Shown: in pieces, positions 8,891 to 18,005 of the stretch
How the letters are laid out: each line of letters opens with the position of its first letter
Numbering within the stretch: position 1 is the first letter of the stretch
Assembly: GCA_030540195.1 (NCBI GenBank)
Contig: JAUNWT010000018.1
Location: forward strand, 1 to 32,434
Length of the DNA: 32,434 nt
From: Bacillota bacterium
GTDB lineage: Bacteria; Bacillota_I; Bacilli_A; Erysipelotrichales; Coprobacillaceae
Direction: 5' to 3'
Program-made: the position numbers and the translations under genes
Notes under the pieces: model-generated
Told to the model about the DNA's origin: nothing
Database searches by the model: none
The model's input: only the letters and a program-made list of their open reading frames with translations

Positions 8891-9181
8891 ATGAACGAAA
8901 AACTGGATTATAAATTCGGTAAGTATGATTTAAATTTTTTAATTAAATTAAAAGCACATGATTTTCGTAAGCAAAATATAGATAATATATCAGAAAAACA
9001 AATAAGAGATTATTTGTTTAATATTAAATGGAAATCTCAAAAGAGTCTACCAATGTGTGATATTATTGATGATGTAATGAATTTACAATTTTCTGAGATT
9101 TTTGATTATTTAAGTGTACAAGCTGTTAAAGAAGCAAGTACACTCGATTTAAAAGCATTTCAAGAATTCATTTCAAAATAG
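8891..9181 (+). CDS. comN: ComN-like post-transcriptional regulator
   Basis: A small soluble protein of 96 residues from ATG 8891 (97 if the GTG at 8888 is used; GGGAG at 8876-8880 suits either). The core YLFNIKWKSQ, DIIDDVMNLQ and FDYLSVQA matches the ComN/YrzD family pattern of a lysine-tryptophan segment followed by a short helix and a YL..QA motif. B. subtilis ComN affects comE mRNA and sits in the spoVB-secDF-recJ region; that position beside a SpoVB-like gene and recJ supports the call. secDF is missing here. A terminator covers the stop codon, so readthrough to recJ should be partial. Confidence 0.75.
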   Translation: MNEKLDYKFGKYDLNFLIKLKAHDFRKQNIDNISEKQIRDYLFNIKWKSQKSLPMCDIIDDVMNLQFSEIFDYLSVQAVKEASTLDLKAFQEFISK

Positions 9182-9200
9182 TTGGTTACAACTATTTTTT
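9176..9200 (+). terminator. Terminator after comN-like gene
   Basis: AAATAGTTG (9176-9184), loop GTTA, CAACTATTT (9189-9197), and a run of six T ending at 9200. The stop codon TAG is in the left arm. It lies only 16 nt before recJ. Confidence 0.8.
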
Positions 9201-9215
9201 ATTTAAGGAGATTTT

Positions 9216-10844
9216 ATGAACTGGGATATAAAAGAAGTACATAACTATAATGAATATATGCAAAAATATTCAATTCATTCTTTACTTGCAAAGATTTTTG
9301 CCCAAAGAGAATATAATGAACAAGATGTTCAAGGACATACTTCAAAGAGATTAATTTATCATGATTTTTCATTGTTTTTAGATGCGGATTTAGTTTTAGA
9401 CCGCATACAAGAAGCTTTAGAAAATGATGAAAAAATATGTATTTATGGAGATTATGATTGTGATGGAATCTTATCGACAACAATTCTTGTTCAAGCCTTT
9501 CTAGAGTTAGGTAAGAAAGTAGGTTATCATATTCCAAATCGTTTTGAAGATGGTTATGGATTAAATAAAGAAAGAGTCCAACAAATGTATGAAAAAGGTT
9601 ATACGTTATTGATTACCGTGGATAATGGCATTAAAGCGTATGAAGCGATTGATCTTGCCAATGAACTAGGGATTGATGTCATTGTTATTGATCACCATGA
9701 TTATGATGAACTCCCTGATGCCTGTGCCATCATTCATACAAAAATGTCACCGGATTATCCGTTTAAAGAAATATGTGGAGGTTTTCTTGCGTATAAATTG
9801 GCGAGTAGTTTACTTGGAAGACATGATAAATATTTATTCTCTTTGGCGGCCATTACAACAATTTCAGATATGATGCCTTTAGTTGATGAAAATAAATCGC
9901 TTGTTTCACGGGGACTTCAATTTATGAACGAAGAGAAATATTTTCAATTAGAGCTTTTAATTGGAGAAAATCAAAAATATAATACAACAACTTTAGGCTT
10001 TAATATTGCACCTAAAATCAATTCTTTTGGAAGACTACCAGAGCTTGTTAATCCAAATCATTTAGTACGTTATTTTTTAAAGGATGTTGATCAAAAATTT
10101 GCGATTCAAATTTCTCAATACGCTAAAAAAATCAATAGTAAACGACAATCGCTTACAAATGAACAATACAAAAATATTTTAGAAAATAGTCAAAAAGAGG
10201 AATTTTTATACAGCTATGATCAAGAAGTTCATGAAGGAATCGTTGGGTTGATTGCTGGAAAATATACCCATGAATTTCAAAAACCAAGCTTTGTGATGAA
10301 ATATGATGAAAAAAATGAAGTCTATCGAGGAAGTGCTAGAAGTGTTGAAAGTATTCCTTTAAATCAAATCTTTGATGATTTAAAAGAGTATTTTGTACAA
10401 TATGGTGGACATGCTTTAGCGGGTGGTTTTCAAGTGGCCAAAGATGAAGTTCTAACTTTAAAAGAGGCATTACATACCTATTTAACAACACATACTTTTT
10501 CTGATGAAAAATACTTAGAAGGAATTGAAATTGATTTAAATGAATTGACTCTTCCAGCAGTGAGAGAGTTAGAACTATTAGAACCGTATGGTCAATGTAA
10601 TGAAGAAATGAAATTTGTTTTAAAAGACATTACCAATTTTACAAGCCGTGTTTTATCTGATGGAAAACATTTACGCTTTGATATTCCTTTAAATAAAGGA
10701 AATTTACAAGCACTTTATTTTAATTGTTCAAAAGAAATTGAACAATTACAACAAAAAAAGACAATTTCTTTAATTGGAACTTTAAAAATTAATAAATATT
10801 TAAATACAGAATCAATAAATATGATTATAGAGGATATGAAATAG
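9216..10844 (+). CDS. recJ: Single-stranded-DNA exonuclease RecJ
   Basis: A 542-residue DHH-family exonuclease. Motifs are GDYDCDGI (about 78-85) with metal-binding aspartates, the DHH motif in VIDHHDYDELPDA (about 159), the conserved PKINSFGRL segment, and the DHHA1 glycine motif GGHALAGGF. RecJ degrades single-stranded DNA 5' to 3' in recombination and repair. At 542 residues it is close to the E. coli enzyme but lacks the long C-terminal extension of Bacillus RecJ. It has a good AAGGAG site before the ATG and is followed by apt and rel, the usual Firmicutes order. Confidence 0.95.
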   Translation: MNWDIKEVHNYNEYMQKYSIHSLLAKIFAQREYNEQDVQGHTSKRLIYHDFSLFLDADLVLDRIQEALENDEKICIYGDYDCDGILSTTILVQAFLELGKKVGYHIPNRFEDGYGLNKERVQQMYEKGYTLLITVDNGIKAYEAIDLANELGIDVIVIDHHDYDELPDACAIIHTKMSPDYPFKEICGGFLAYKLASSLLGRHDKYLFSLAAITTISDMMPLVDENKSLVSRGLQFMNEEKYFQLELLIGENQKYNTTTLGFNIAPKINSFGRLPELVNPNHLVRYFLKDVDQKFAIQISQYAKKINSKRQSLTNEQYKNILENSQKEEFLYSYDQEVHEGIVGLIAGKYTHEFQKPSFVMKYDEKNEVYRGSARSVESIPLNQIFDDLKEYFVQYGGHALAGGFQVAKDEVLTLKEALHTYLTTHTFSDEKYLEGIEIDLNELTLPAVRELELLEPYGQCNEEMKFVLKDITNFTSRVLSDGKHLRFDIPLNKGNLQALYFNCSKEIEQLQQKKTISLIGTLKINKYLNTESINMIIEDMK

Positions 10845-10864
10845 TTTCCTTGATAATAAAAGTT

Positions 10865-10873
10865 TGTTATAAT
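10865..10873 (+). promoter_or_regulatory. Extended -10 promoter for apt
   Basis: TGTTATAAT at 10865-10873 is an extended -10 box. The -35 region (TTTCCT at 17 bp) is poor, as is common for extended -10 promoters. GGAGGAG (10881-10887) and the apt ATG follow closely, so the transcript would have a very short leader. Confidence 0.65.
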
Positions 10874-10895
10874 AGAAATAGGAGGAGTACATAAA

Positions 10896-11414
10896 ATGGA
10901 CTTTAAAAAATATATTGCTGACATCAAAGATTTCCCAGAAGAAGGAATTATCTTTAGAGATGTTACACCTTTATTAAAAGATAAAGAAGCTTATAAAGAA
11001 ACAATTGATACTTTTGCAAAATGGGCTGAAGGATTAGGAGTCAACGTAGATGTTGTTGCTGGTCCAGAAGCAAGAGGATTCTTATTTGGATGTCCTGTAG
11101 CTTATAAAATCAATGCAGGATTTGTCCCTGTAAGAAAACCAGGAAAATTACCGAGAGAAACTGTTTCAGCAAGTTATGCTTTAGAATATGGAACAAATGA
11201 AGTACATATTCATGCAGATAGTATTAAACCAGGAGAAAATGTTATTATCGTGGATGATTTACTTGCTACAGGTGGTACTGTTGAAGCAACAATTCAACTT
11301 GTTGAAAAACTTGGTGGTAAAGTTGTAGGAATTGCCTTTTTAATCGAACTTGAGGCTTTAAAAGGAAGAGAAAGATTAAAAGACTACAATGTTTATTCAA
11401 TGTTAACTTATTAA
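10896..11414 (+). CDS. apt: Adenine phosphoribosyltransferase
   Basis: A 172-residue type I phosphoribosyltransferase. It makes AMP from adenine and PRPP in purine salvage. The PRPP-binding motif [13 protein letters not shown] is at about residues 117-129. The N-terminal [20 protein letters not shown] and the segment [10 protein letters not shown] are typical of Apt. Length matches the family. A GGAGGAG site precedes the ATG. It is followed by rel, and this apt-rel pairing is common in Firmicutes. Confidence 0.97.
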   Translation: MDFKKYIADIKDFPEEGIIFRDVTPLLKDKEAYKETIDTFAKWAEGLGVNVDVVAGPEARGFLFGCPVAYKINAGFVPVRKPGKLPRETVSASYALEYGTNEVHIHADSIKPGENVIIVDDLLATGGTVEATIQLVEKLGGKVVGIAFLIELEALKGRERLKDYNVYSMLTY

Positions 11415-11416
11415 GT

Positions 11417-11438
11417 AAAAGAGAGGAGACTCTCTTTT
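11417..11438 (+). terminator. Hairpin between apt and rel
   Basis: AAAAGAGAG (11417-11425), GAGA tetraloop, CTCTCTTTT (11430-11438): nine perfect pairs with a short T tract. It probably causes partial termination after apt. Confidence 0.6.
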
Positions 11439-11459
11439 ATCATATGAGGGGGTTATAAT

Positions 11460-13688
11460 ATGAAAGAGTTTAAAAAAGCTGGAGATAAAGTCACAATTGA
11501 AGATGTCTATGAATCATGTAGACGCTATATTACTAATGAAGATGATATGAAGCTTATTAAAAAAGCTTATGATTATATCATGGTTAAACATGAAGGACAA
11601 AAACGTAAAAGTGGGGAACCTTATACGATTCATTTGATTTGGGTTGCTTATATTCTATCTACTCTACAAACAGGCCCACTTACAATTACGGCAGGTCTTT
11701 TACATGATGTCATGGAAGATTGCGATGTATCACGCGAAGAAATGGTCAAAGAATTTGGTGAAGAAGTGACAACCCTTGTTGAAGGAGTTACGAAGATTTC
11801 TAAGATGCCATTTAAAGATGAAGCAGATGTTTATGCGGAAAACCATCGTAAAATCTATATTGCTATGGCTAAAGATATCCGTGTTATCTTGATTAAATTT
11901 GCCGATCGTTTACACAATATGCGTACGTTACAATTCATGCCCCCAGAAAAACAAAAACGTATTTCTCGTGAAACGTTAGAAGTCTATACACCAATTGCCC
12001 ATCGTTTAGGGTTAAGTGATATTAAAACAGAATTGGAAGATCTTTCATTATCTTACTTAGACCCAATTGCTTATCATGATATTGCTCGTCTTCTTCAAAC
12101 TAAACAAGATAAACGTAAAGAATCAGTGGCGAAAATGATGGAAGAAGTTGAAAACTTATTAAAAGAAAATCATTATCAATATCGTATTTTAGGTCGTGCC
12201 AAATCTATTTATAGTATTTATAAAAAAATGTTTAAAAAACATAAACGTTTTGATGAACTTTATGATCTTTATGCACTTCGTATTATTTTACAAGATAAAT
12301 TAGATTGTTATAGTGTTTTAGGTTTGATCCATGACCATTATCGACCAATTCCAGGGCGTTTCAAAGATTATATTGCCATGCCAAAGCCAAATATGTATCA
12401 GTCACTTCATACTTCTGTTATTGGCGAAGATGGAAACACTTTTGAAATCCAAATTCGTACCGAAGAAATGGATGAACTTGCTGAACTAGGGGTTGCGGCT
12501 CACTGGCGTTATAAAGAAGGAAAAGGCTATTCTGCAAAAGATGAACAAAAAGAAATTGGGGAAAAACTTCAATGGTTAAGAGAATTTATTTCTTTGTCCG
12601 ATGATATTAAAGATGGCGATGCTAAAGAATATTATGATTCAATTTCACGTGATATTTTTGAAGCCAATGTTTATGTTTTAACGCCACAAGGAAAAATTGT
12701 TGAACTTCCTAATGGTTCAACACCGGTTGATTTTGCCTATCGTATTCATACAGAAGTAGGACATCATACAGTTGGTGCTATTGTTAATAATGTCATGGTG
12801 CCTATTGATACAAAATTAAATACGGGAGATGTTTGTGAAATTAAAACCAACAAACAATCTGCTGGACCAAGTGAAGACTGGCTAAAATTTGTAAGAACGG
12901 CAGGAGCACGTAATAAAATTCGTACTTTCCTTGCTAAAAAAGAAGCTGAAACAAAGAAAGATACAATTGAAGATGGTAAGAAAATCTTAAAAGATGAAAT
13001 CAAAAAACGTGGTCTTGATGAAAAGAAATTCTTGGATCCAGAAACTTATAAAACTTATTTAGGGGCTTTTGGAGCAAGAAGTTTAGATGATATTCTTTAT
13101 TTCATTGGGAAGAAAAATCTTTCTGTTGCGACACTTCTAGAAAAAGTAAATCCTAAAAAAGCTGGATTCTTTGATAATTTATCTAAAATCTTACAAAGAA
13201 ATAATGAACAAAGAGAAAAATTAGAAAAAACAACATCAAATAACGGCGTTGTTGTTAAAGGCGTTTCAGGATTAAAAATCCAATTATCTAAATGTTGTAA
13301 TCCAATTCCAGGAGATAAAATTACGGGTTATGTTTCTCAAGGACAAGGAATCAAAGTCCATCGAGTAGATTGTCCAAATATTAAACAAAAGGAAATTCAA
13401 AATCGTTTAATTGATGTTTACTGGGATTTTGCATCACTTTCTAATTTAAAATTTGATGCTGATTTACAAATTGATGGTTTGGATCGTACAAATTTATTAA
13501 ATGATATTATTACTGTTTTAGGACAAATGAAAATTAATATTTTAAATATTCATGCTGATGCTTCAGATGATGGAAGAGCCTTGATTAAATTAAAAATCGG
13601 GGTGGATGATGCAGAACATTTAAATCGTGCAATCGCCAATCTTGAACGTATTCAAGGAATTTATGAAATCAAAAGAGTTATTCATTAG
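11460..13688 (+). CDS. rel: Bifunctional (p)ppGpp synthetase/hydrolase Rel
   Basis: A 742-residue RelA/SpoT-homologue. The N-terminal HD hydrolase domain has HDVMED near residue 83 and FADRLHNMRTL. The synthetase domain (about 240-350) includes DLYALRIIL and AMPKPNMYQSLHT. A TGS domain (about 395-455) with VLTPQGKIVELPNGSTPVDF, a conserved-cysteine segment with CCNPIPGD, and a C-terminal ACT domain complete it. It makes and degrades the starvation alarmones pppGpp and ppGpp in response to uncharged tRNA on the ribosome. HD motif residues look intact, so hydrolase activity should be retained. The ATG has a GAGGGGG site. A terminator lies directly at the stop. Confidence 0.97.
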   Translation: MKEFKKAGDKVTIEDVYESCRRYITNEDDMKLIKKAYDYIMVKHEGQKRKSGEPYTIHLIWVAYILSTLQTGPLTITAGLLHDVMEDCDVSREEMVKEFGEEVTTLVEGVTKISKMPFKDEADVYAENHRKIYIAMAKDIRVILIKFADRLHNMRTLQFMPPEKQKRISRETLEVYTPIAHRLGLSDIKTELEDLSLSYLDPIAYHDIARLLQTKQDKRKESVAKMMEEVENLLKENHYQYRILGRAKSIYSIYKKMFKKHKRFDELYDLYALRIILQDKLDCYSVLGLIHDHYRPIPGRFKDYIAMPKPNMYQSLHTSVIGEDGNTFEIQIRTEEMDELAELGVAAHWRYKEGKGYSAKDEQKEIGEKLQWLREFISLSDDIKDGDAKEYYDSISRDIFEANVYVLTPQGKIVELPNGSTPVDFAYRIHTEVGHHTVGAIVNNVMVPIDTKLNTGDVCEIKTNKQSAGPSEDWLKFVRTAGARNKIRTFLAKKEAETKKDTIEDGKKILKDEIKKRGLDEKKFLDPETYKTYLGAFGARSLDDILYFIGKKNLSVATLLEKVNPKKAGFFDNLSKILQRNNEQREKLEKTTSNNGVVVKGVSGLKIQLSKCCNPIPGDKITGYVSQGQGIKVHRVDCPNIKQKEIQNRLIDVYWDFASLSNLKFDADLQIDGLDRTNLLNDIITVLGQMKINILNIHADASDDGRALIKLKIGVDDAEHLNRAIANLERIQGIYEIKRVIH

Positions 13689-13718
13689 AATTATAGTTTT
13701 AAACTATAATTCTTTTTT
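13688..13718 (+). terminator. Terminator of rel
   Basis: GAATTATAGTTT (13688-13699) and AAACTATAATTC (13701-13712) form a near-perfect palindrome followed by six T. Confidence 0.85.
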
Positions 13719-13732
13719 AAAAGAGGGAAACT

Positions 13733-14353
13733 ATGAAAAAAGAAAAAGAAGTTATTCATTTTAAAGATGGAACAACAAAGACAGAAGAAACAAAAGAATA
13801 TGCACCAGAGGACGGTTTTATAGAAGATGACTACTTATTAATGGAGGATAAAGGAGTCTATCATAAAGGATATCAAACGAGAAAAACAATCAAAACAAAT
13901 GATCCTCGCATTGTTCGAGCTTTTCTTAAATCGTTTTGTCTGCTTTTTCTAGGAATTGGTTTGTTTTTACTGATTATTCATCAATGGGTGTTTGGAATGA
14001 TTTTTGTTTTAACAAGTGTATACATCTATAAAATGGAAAATCAAAAAAATGATGAAAGAGAAAAAGAATTTGTTAAAAATTCTCAATATAATAAGCAAGA
14101 CAAACAGGTTATTAATGATTTTAAACAAGAAATAAAAGAGGAAACAAAAAATACTGTTTCTAATACATTTTCTAAAGAAAATGGTAAACAATTTAAAAAA
14201 ATCTTTATTTTACTTTATAGTATTATTACTTTTTTGATTGTTTTATTGTTAGGAATTTTTATCAGTTGGTTATTAGCGTTGTTTATTTTATGTTTGCTTG
14301 CCTTTGTGGGAATTCTTTATTATGTATTTATTAATTATTTATTTAGGCATTAA
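13733..14353 (+). CDS. Unrecognised membrane protein
   Basis: A 206-residue protein I do not recognise. A hydrophilic, acidic N-terminus (about 1-60) precedes two close membrane helices (about 63-102). A lysine- and glutamate-rich cytoplasmic linker (about 105-150) follows, then two more hydrophobic helices (about 153-203). AGAGGG lies upstream of the ATG. It stands between the rel terminator and the bidirectional terminator shared with asnA, and no promoter is obvious. It may be transcribed by readthrough from rel. No catalytic motif is visible. Confidence 0.7.
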   Translation: MKKEKEVIHFKDGTTKTEETKEYAPEDGFIEDDYLLMEDKGVYHKGYQTRKTIKTNDPRIVRAFLKSFCLLFLGIGLFLLIIHQWVFGMIFVLTSVYIYKMENQKNDEREKEFVKNSQYNKQDKQVINDFKQEIKEETKNTVSNTFSKENGKQFKKIFILLYSIITFLIVLLLGIFISWLLALFILCLLAFVGILYYVFINYLFRH

Positions 14354-14382
14354 AAAAATCTATCGTTTGGATAGATTTTTTT
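14352..14382. terminator. Bidirectional terminator between membrane protein gene and asnA
   Basis: AAAAAAATCTATC (14352-14364), loop GTTTG, GATAGATTTTTTT (14370-14382). The A and T flanks give a U-run on either strand. It separates two convergent genes. Confidence 0.9.
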
Positions 14383-15388
14383 ATAATAAATGAATATTAT
14401 TTTTTTCGCATTCATCAATCATTTCTTGAGGCCAGATACTTGCTTGTACTTCACCGATATGAGCTCTATTTAAAAGTAACATACAAAGTCTTGATTGACC
14501 AATACCACCACCGATAGTGTAAGGTAATTCTTTATTGACGATTGCTTGATGATATGGAAGATTTAAACGATCTTCACAATTTTCTTTCTTTAATTGTTCT
14601 ACTAAAGAATCTTCATCCACACGGATACCCATTGATGAGATTTCTAAGGCACATTGTAATGGTTCATACCAGAATAATAAGTCACCATTTAATTTCCAAT
14701 CATCATAATCTGGAGCACGTCCATCATGTTTTTGACCGCTTTGTAAAATATCACCGATTTGCATAACAAAGACACAACCAAATTCTTTACAAATTTTATT
14801 TTCTCTTTCTTTAGCTGTTAAATCAGGATATTGGTTTTCTAATTCTTGTGCGGTAATGAAATGGACACGATCTGGTAAACGATTAACAACATGAGGGTAT
14901 TTATACCAAACTTCATGTTCCATATGTTTAATGACTTTAAAAATCTTTTTAACATGATTTTTTAATGTTGTAATATTACGATCTTCTTTTTCAATGACAC
15001 GTTCCCAATCCCATTGGTCAACATAGTAAGAATGAAGATTATCAACCTCTTCATCTTTTCTAATGGCATTCATATTTGTATAAAGCCCTTCACGAACACC
15101 AAAACCATATTTTTTAAGTGCCATTCTTTTCCATTTAGCAAGAGAATGAACAACTTCAATATCATCATTTTCAAAACAACTAATTTGGAAAGAAACAGGT
15201 TTTTCAACACCATTTAAGTTATCGTTTAAACCACTACTTTTTTGTACAAAAAGAGGTGCTGAAATTCTTTCTAACATTAAAGCTCTTCCAAATTCTTTTT
15301 GAAATGTATCTCTTATGTATTTAATTGCTTCTTGTGTTTGTCTTAAAGATAACACAGGATCATAGTTTTCTGGAATAATGAGATTCAT
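14381..15388 (-). CDS. asnA: Aspartate--ammonia ligase (asparagine synthetase A)
   Basis: A 335-residue AsnA, near the usual 330. It makes asparagine from aspartate, ammonia and ATP in the cytoplasm. Its fold is related to class II aminoacyl-tRNA synthetases. Family-typical stretches include [31 protein letters not shown], and near the C-terminus [16 protein letters not shown] and ASIWP. The open frame runs 28 codons further upstream, but ATG 15388 has a GGGGG ribosome site and starts the conserved N-terminus [11 protein letters not shown]. It is divergent from proB. A possible minus-strand promoter (TTTCAT, 16 bp, TAAAAT) lies at 15417-15444, with low certainty. Confidence 0.97.
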   Translation of the reverse strand: MNLIIPENYDPVLSLRQTQEAIKYIRDTFQKEFGRALMLERISAPLFVQKSSGLNDNLNGVEKPVSFQISCFENDDIEVVHSLAKWKRMALKKYGFGVREGLYTNMNAIRKDEEVDNLHSYYVDQWDWERVIEKEDRNITTLKNHVKKIFKVIKHMEHEVWYKYPHVVNRLPDRVHFITAQELENQYPDLTAKERENKICKEFGCVFVMQIGDILQSGQKHDGRAPDYDDWKLNGDLLFWYEPLQCALEISSMGIRVDEDSLVEQLKKENCEDRLNLPYHQAIVNKELPYTIGGGIGQSRLCMLLLNRAHIGEVQASIWPQEMIDECEKNNIHLL

Positions 15389-15485
15389 TTTATTTTCCCC
15401 CTTAATAATATGTTTTATTTTATCATTTATCAAAATATATGAAAGATAATAATAGATATAAAAATATATCAAATGTATTCATTTG

Positions 15486-15514
15486 TTGTCAATCAGCTAT
15501 CTTTTCTGTATAAT
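15486..15514 (+). promoter_or_regulatory. Promoter of proBA
   Basis: TTGTCA (15486-15491), 17-bp spacer, TATAAT (15509-15514), about 25 bp before the proB ATG. Confidence 0.8.
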
Positions 15515-15541
15515 AAGAAAAAATGAAAAGTAGGTGTAAAC

Positions 15542-16663
15542 ATGAGAAATTTAGAACATGTCAAACATGTTATTATAAAAATTGGTTCTACTTCTTTATG
15601 TAATGAAGATGGACAACTAGATAAAGAAAGAATTTTAAAGCTTATCCAACAAATAGCAGTTTTAAAACGAAAAGGGTTAAAAGTGACCCTTGTTTCATCA
15701 GGAGCAATTTCTTCAGGAATGGGTGTTTTAAATTTAAGTGAAAAACCCACAGAAATTTCTAAAAAACAAGCACTTGCAGCTATTGGACAAGCACATTTAA
15801 TGCAAATCTATGAAGATTTATTCTCTTTGTTTCATTTAAAATGTGCCCAAATTTTATTGAATCATGATGATTTTGATCATCGTAAACGTTTGATGAATTT
15901 AAGTTATGCCTTATCTTCCATCTTAGATTATGATGTGATTCCTATTATTAATGAAAATGATACATTGGCAGTAGATGAAATTAAAGTAGGAGACAATGAT
16001 ACGTTATCGGCCTTATTATTACCAATTGTCGATGCGCAATTACTTGTTTTAGTTTCAGATATTGATGGACTATATGATGATAATCCTCATACCAATCCTA
16101 ATGCAAAATTATTAAGTGATATTGCACTTGTCGATGATAAAATTATGAACTTTGCGAAAGATTCAAGCAGTCAATTTGGTACAGGAGGTATGGTAACAAA
16201 ATTACGTGCCGCTAAAATTGTCAATGACTATGGAGGAGATATGGCTATTGTCGATGGTAATAATGAAACAGCCCTTATTGATTTATTAGAAGGAAAACAA
16301 ATCGGAACATATTTTAGTGGGAAAGCAGGGCGTACTTTAAGCGCTAGAGATCATTGGATCATGTATCGAAGTTCTCCTAAGGGAAAAGTCATTATTGATG
16401 ATGGAGCTTGCGAGGCTTTAAAAACACATACAAGTTTGCTACCTAAAGGGATTAAAGAAATAGAGGGCTCTTTTATGCAAGGAAGTGTCATTGATGTTCT
16501 TTCTTTTAAAGGACAATTGATTGCTAGAGGAATTACGAATTATTCAAGTGATGAGTTAAAATTGATAAAAGATCATCATAGTAATGAAATAGAAAGTATT
16601 TTACATTATAAAGATTATGATGAAGTGATTCATGCAGATAATCTTGTTATTAATAAGGGGTGA
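15542..16663 (+). CDS. proB: Glutamate 5-kinase
   Basis: A 373-residue ProB with an N-terminal amino acid kinase domain (IIKIGSTSLC, VSSGAISSGM, INENDTLAVDE, GTGGMVTKLRAA) and a C-terminal PUA domain (about 280-370, starting near KGKVIIDDGA). It phosphorylates glutamate in the first step of proline biosynthesis. Full length is about that of E. coli ProB. It has its own promoter and is followed by proA after four bases, so the pair is one operon. Feedback inhibition by proline is usual in the family. Confidence 0.96.
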   Translation: MRNLEHVKHVIIKIGSTSLCNEDGQLDKERILKLIQQIAVLKRKGLKVTLVSSGAISSGMGVLNLSEKPTEISKKQALAAIGQAHLMQIYEDLFSLFHLKCAQILLNHDDFDHRKRLMNLSYALSSILDYDVIPIINENDTLAVDEIKVGDNDTLSALLLPIVDAQLLVLVSDIDGLYDDNPHTNPNAKLLSDIALVDDKIMNFAKDSSSQFGTGGMVTKLRAAKIVNDYGGDMAIVDGNNETALIDLLEGKQIGTYFSGKAGRTLSARDHWIMYRSSPKGKVIIDDGACEALKTHTSLLPKGIKEIEGSFMQGSVIDVLSFKGQLIARGITNYSSDELKLIKDHHSNEIESILHYKDYDEVIHADNLVINKG

Positions 16664-16667
16664 AATC

Positions 16668-17897
16668 ATGATTAAAGAACAACTGAAAGAAGCGAAAAAA
16701 GCTTGTCGTTACATGCAAAATATTAAACCAGAAATAAAAAATAAAGCATTAAAAAATATTTCTGAAGCGTTAATTCAAAAAAGTGATTTAATTATACAAG
16801 AAAATCAAAAGGATATTGCAGAAGCTAAAAATAATGGGATTAAAGAATCAATGGTTGATCGTTTATTGTTGAATAAAGAACGCATTGAAGCAATAGCAAA
16901 TGATATTTTAAAAGTAATTGATTTACAAGATCCTATTGGAAATCTTGTAAGAGAGATTAAAAGACCTAATGGTTTAGTGATACAACAAATCAGAATTCCT
17001 TTAGGAGTGATTGGGGTAATTTATGAATCAAGACCTAATGTCACCGTAGATATTGCCAGTTTATGTATTAAAACCAATAATGTTTGTGTTTTAAAAGGTG
17101 GTAAAGAAGCCATTCATTCAAATCGTATCTTAGTTCAAATCATTAACGAAGCTATTAAAGATCTTTTACCAGCACATACGGTTACGCTTATTGAAACAAA
17201 AAAACGTGAAGAAACTTTGGATTTAATTCAAGCCCATGATTATTTAGATGTCATTATCCCTCGCGGAAGTGCAGGGCTTATTCAATATGTTGTTAAAAAT
17301 GCAACTGTTCCAGTAATTGAAACAGGGGCAGGAATTTGTCATCTTTACGTTGATCAAGAAGCTAATCTTGATATGGCTTTAGAAATTGCGAAAAATGCAA
17401 AAATTCAAAGACCATCAGTATGTAATGCAATTGAAACGATTCTTGTTCATCGAGAAATTGCTCAAGAATTTTTATCAAAGCTTCAAGAAGCATTTAAAAA
17501 TGTACAAATTTATGGTGATGAAAAAACAAGAGAAATCATTGATTGTTTAGAAGCGACAGAAAAGAATTATGCCACAGAATATGATGATTATATTTGTAAT
17601 ATAAAAGTCGTAGAAGATATTGAAGAAGCCATTGAACATATTTATAATTACTCAACTAAACATTCAGAATCAATTATTACCGAAAATAAAGAAACCGCAA
17701 AATATTTTATGGAATCTTTAGATTCAGCTTGTGTATATCATAATGCATCCACACGTTTTAGTGATGGGGGAGAATTTGGTTTTGGGGCAGAAGTAGGTAT
17801 TTCAACGCAAAAACTTCATGCTAGAGGTCCACTTGGCTTACAGGAAATCACTTCTACAAAATATATGATTTATGGAAATGGACAAGTAAGGAGTTAA
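16668..17897 (+). CDS. proA: Gamma-glutamyl phosphate reductase
   Basis: A 409-residue NADPH-dependent reductase of the aldehyde dehydrogenase superfamily. It converts glutamyl phosphate to glutamate semialdehyde, the second step of proline synthesis. Recognisable segments are GVIGVIYESRPNVTVD, VLKGGKEA, IIPRGSAGLI and the catalytic cysteine region VIETGAGICHLYVD. RFSDGGEFGFGAEVGISTQ and HARGPLGL near the C-terminus are ProA hallmarks. I chose ATG 16668 over the in-frame ATG at 16632, which lies inside proB. The former has a GGGG site and the expected N-terminus. A terminator overlaps the stop. Confidence 0.97.
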   Translation: MIKEQLKEAKKACRYMQNIKPEIKNKALKNISEALIQKSDLIIQENQKDIAEAKNNGIKESMVDRLLLNKERIEAIANDILKVIDLQDPIGNLVREIKRPNGLVIQQIRIPLGVIGVIYESRPNVTVDIASLCIKTNNVCVLKGGKEAIHSNRILVQIINEAIKDLLPAHTVTLIETKKREETLDLIQAHDYLDVIIPRGSAGLIQYVVKNATVPVIETGAGICHLYVDQEANLDMALEIAKNAKIQRPSVCNAIETILVHREIAQEFLSKLQEAFKNVQIYGDEKTREIIDCLEATEKNYATEYDDYICNIKVVEDIEEAIEHIYNYSTKHSESIITENKETAKYFMESLDSACVYHNASTRFSDGGEFGFGAEVGISTQKLHARGPLGLQEITSTKYMIYGNGQVRS

Positions 17898-17913
17898 GAC
17901 TCCTTCTTTTTTT
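17888..17913 (+). terminator. Terminator of proBA
   Basis: AAGGAGT (17888-17894), loop TAAG, ACTCCTT (17899-17905), then C and seven T. Confidence 0.85.
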
Positions 17914-17925
17914 ATGAAAAATTAA

Positions 17926-17985
17926 TTAGTGTACTAAATATATTGACATTAATTAGTACACTAACTATAATGTTTAGTATACTAA
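17926..17985 (+). promoter_or_regulatory. MarR-operon promoter with three operator palindromes
   Basis: TTGACA (17943-17948), 17 bp, TATAAT (17966-17971) is a near-ideal promoter. Three copies of the 12-bp palindrome TTAGTNNACTAA surround it: TTAGTGTACTAA (17926-17937) upstream of -35, TTAGTACACTAA (17953-17964) in the spacer and TTAGTATACTAA (17974-17985) over the start site. Centres are 27 and 21 bp apart. This suggests strong autorepression by the MarR protein encoded next. Confidence 0.88.
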
Positions 17986-18005
17986 CTAATAGGAGGAGGT
18001 GTCTT

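Noticed and set aside
9214-9537. Minus-strand open frame opposite the start of recJ
   Set aside because: Shadow of recJ; no supporting signals.
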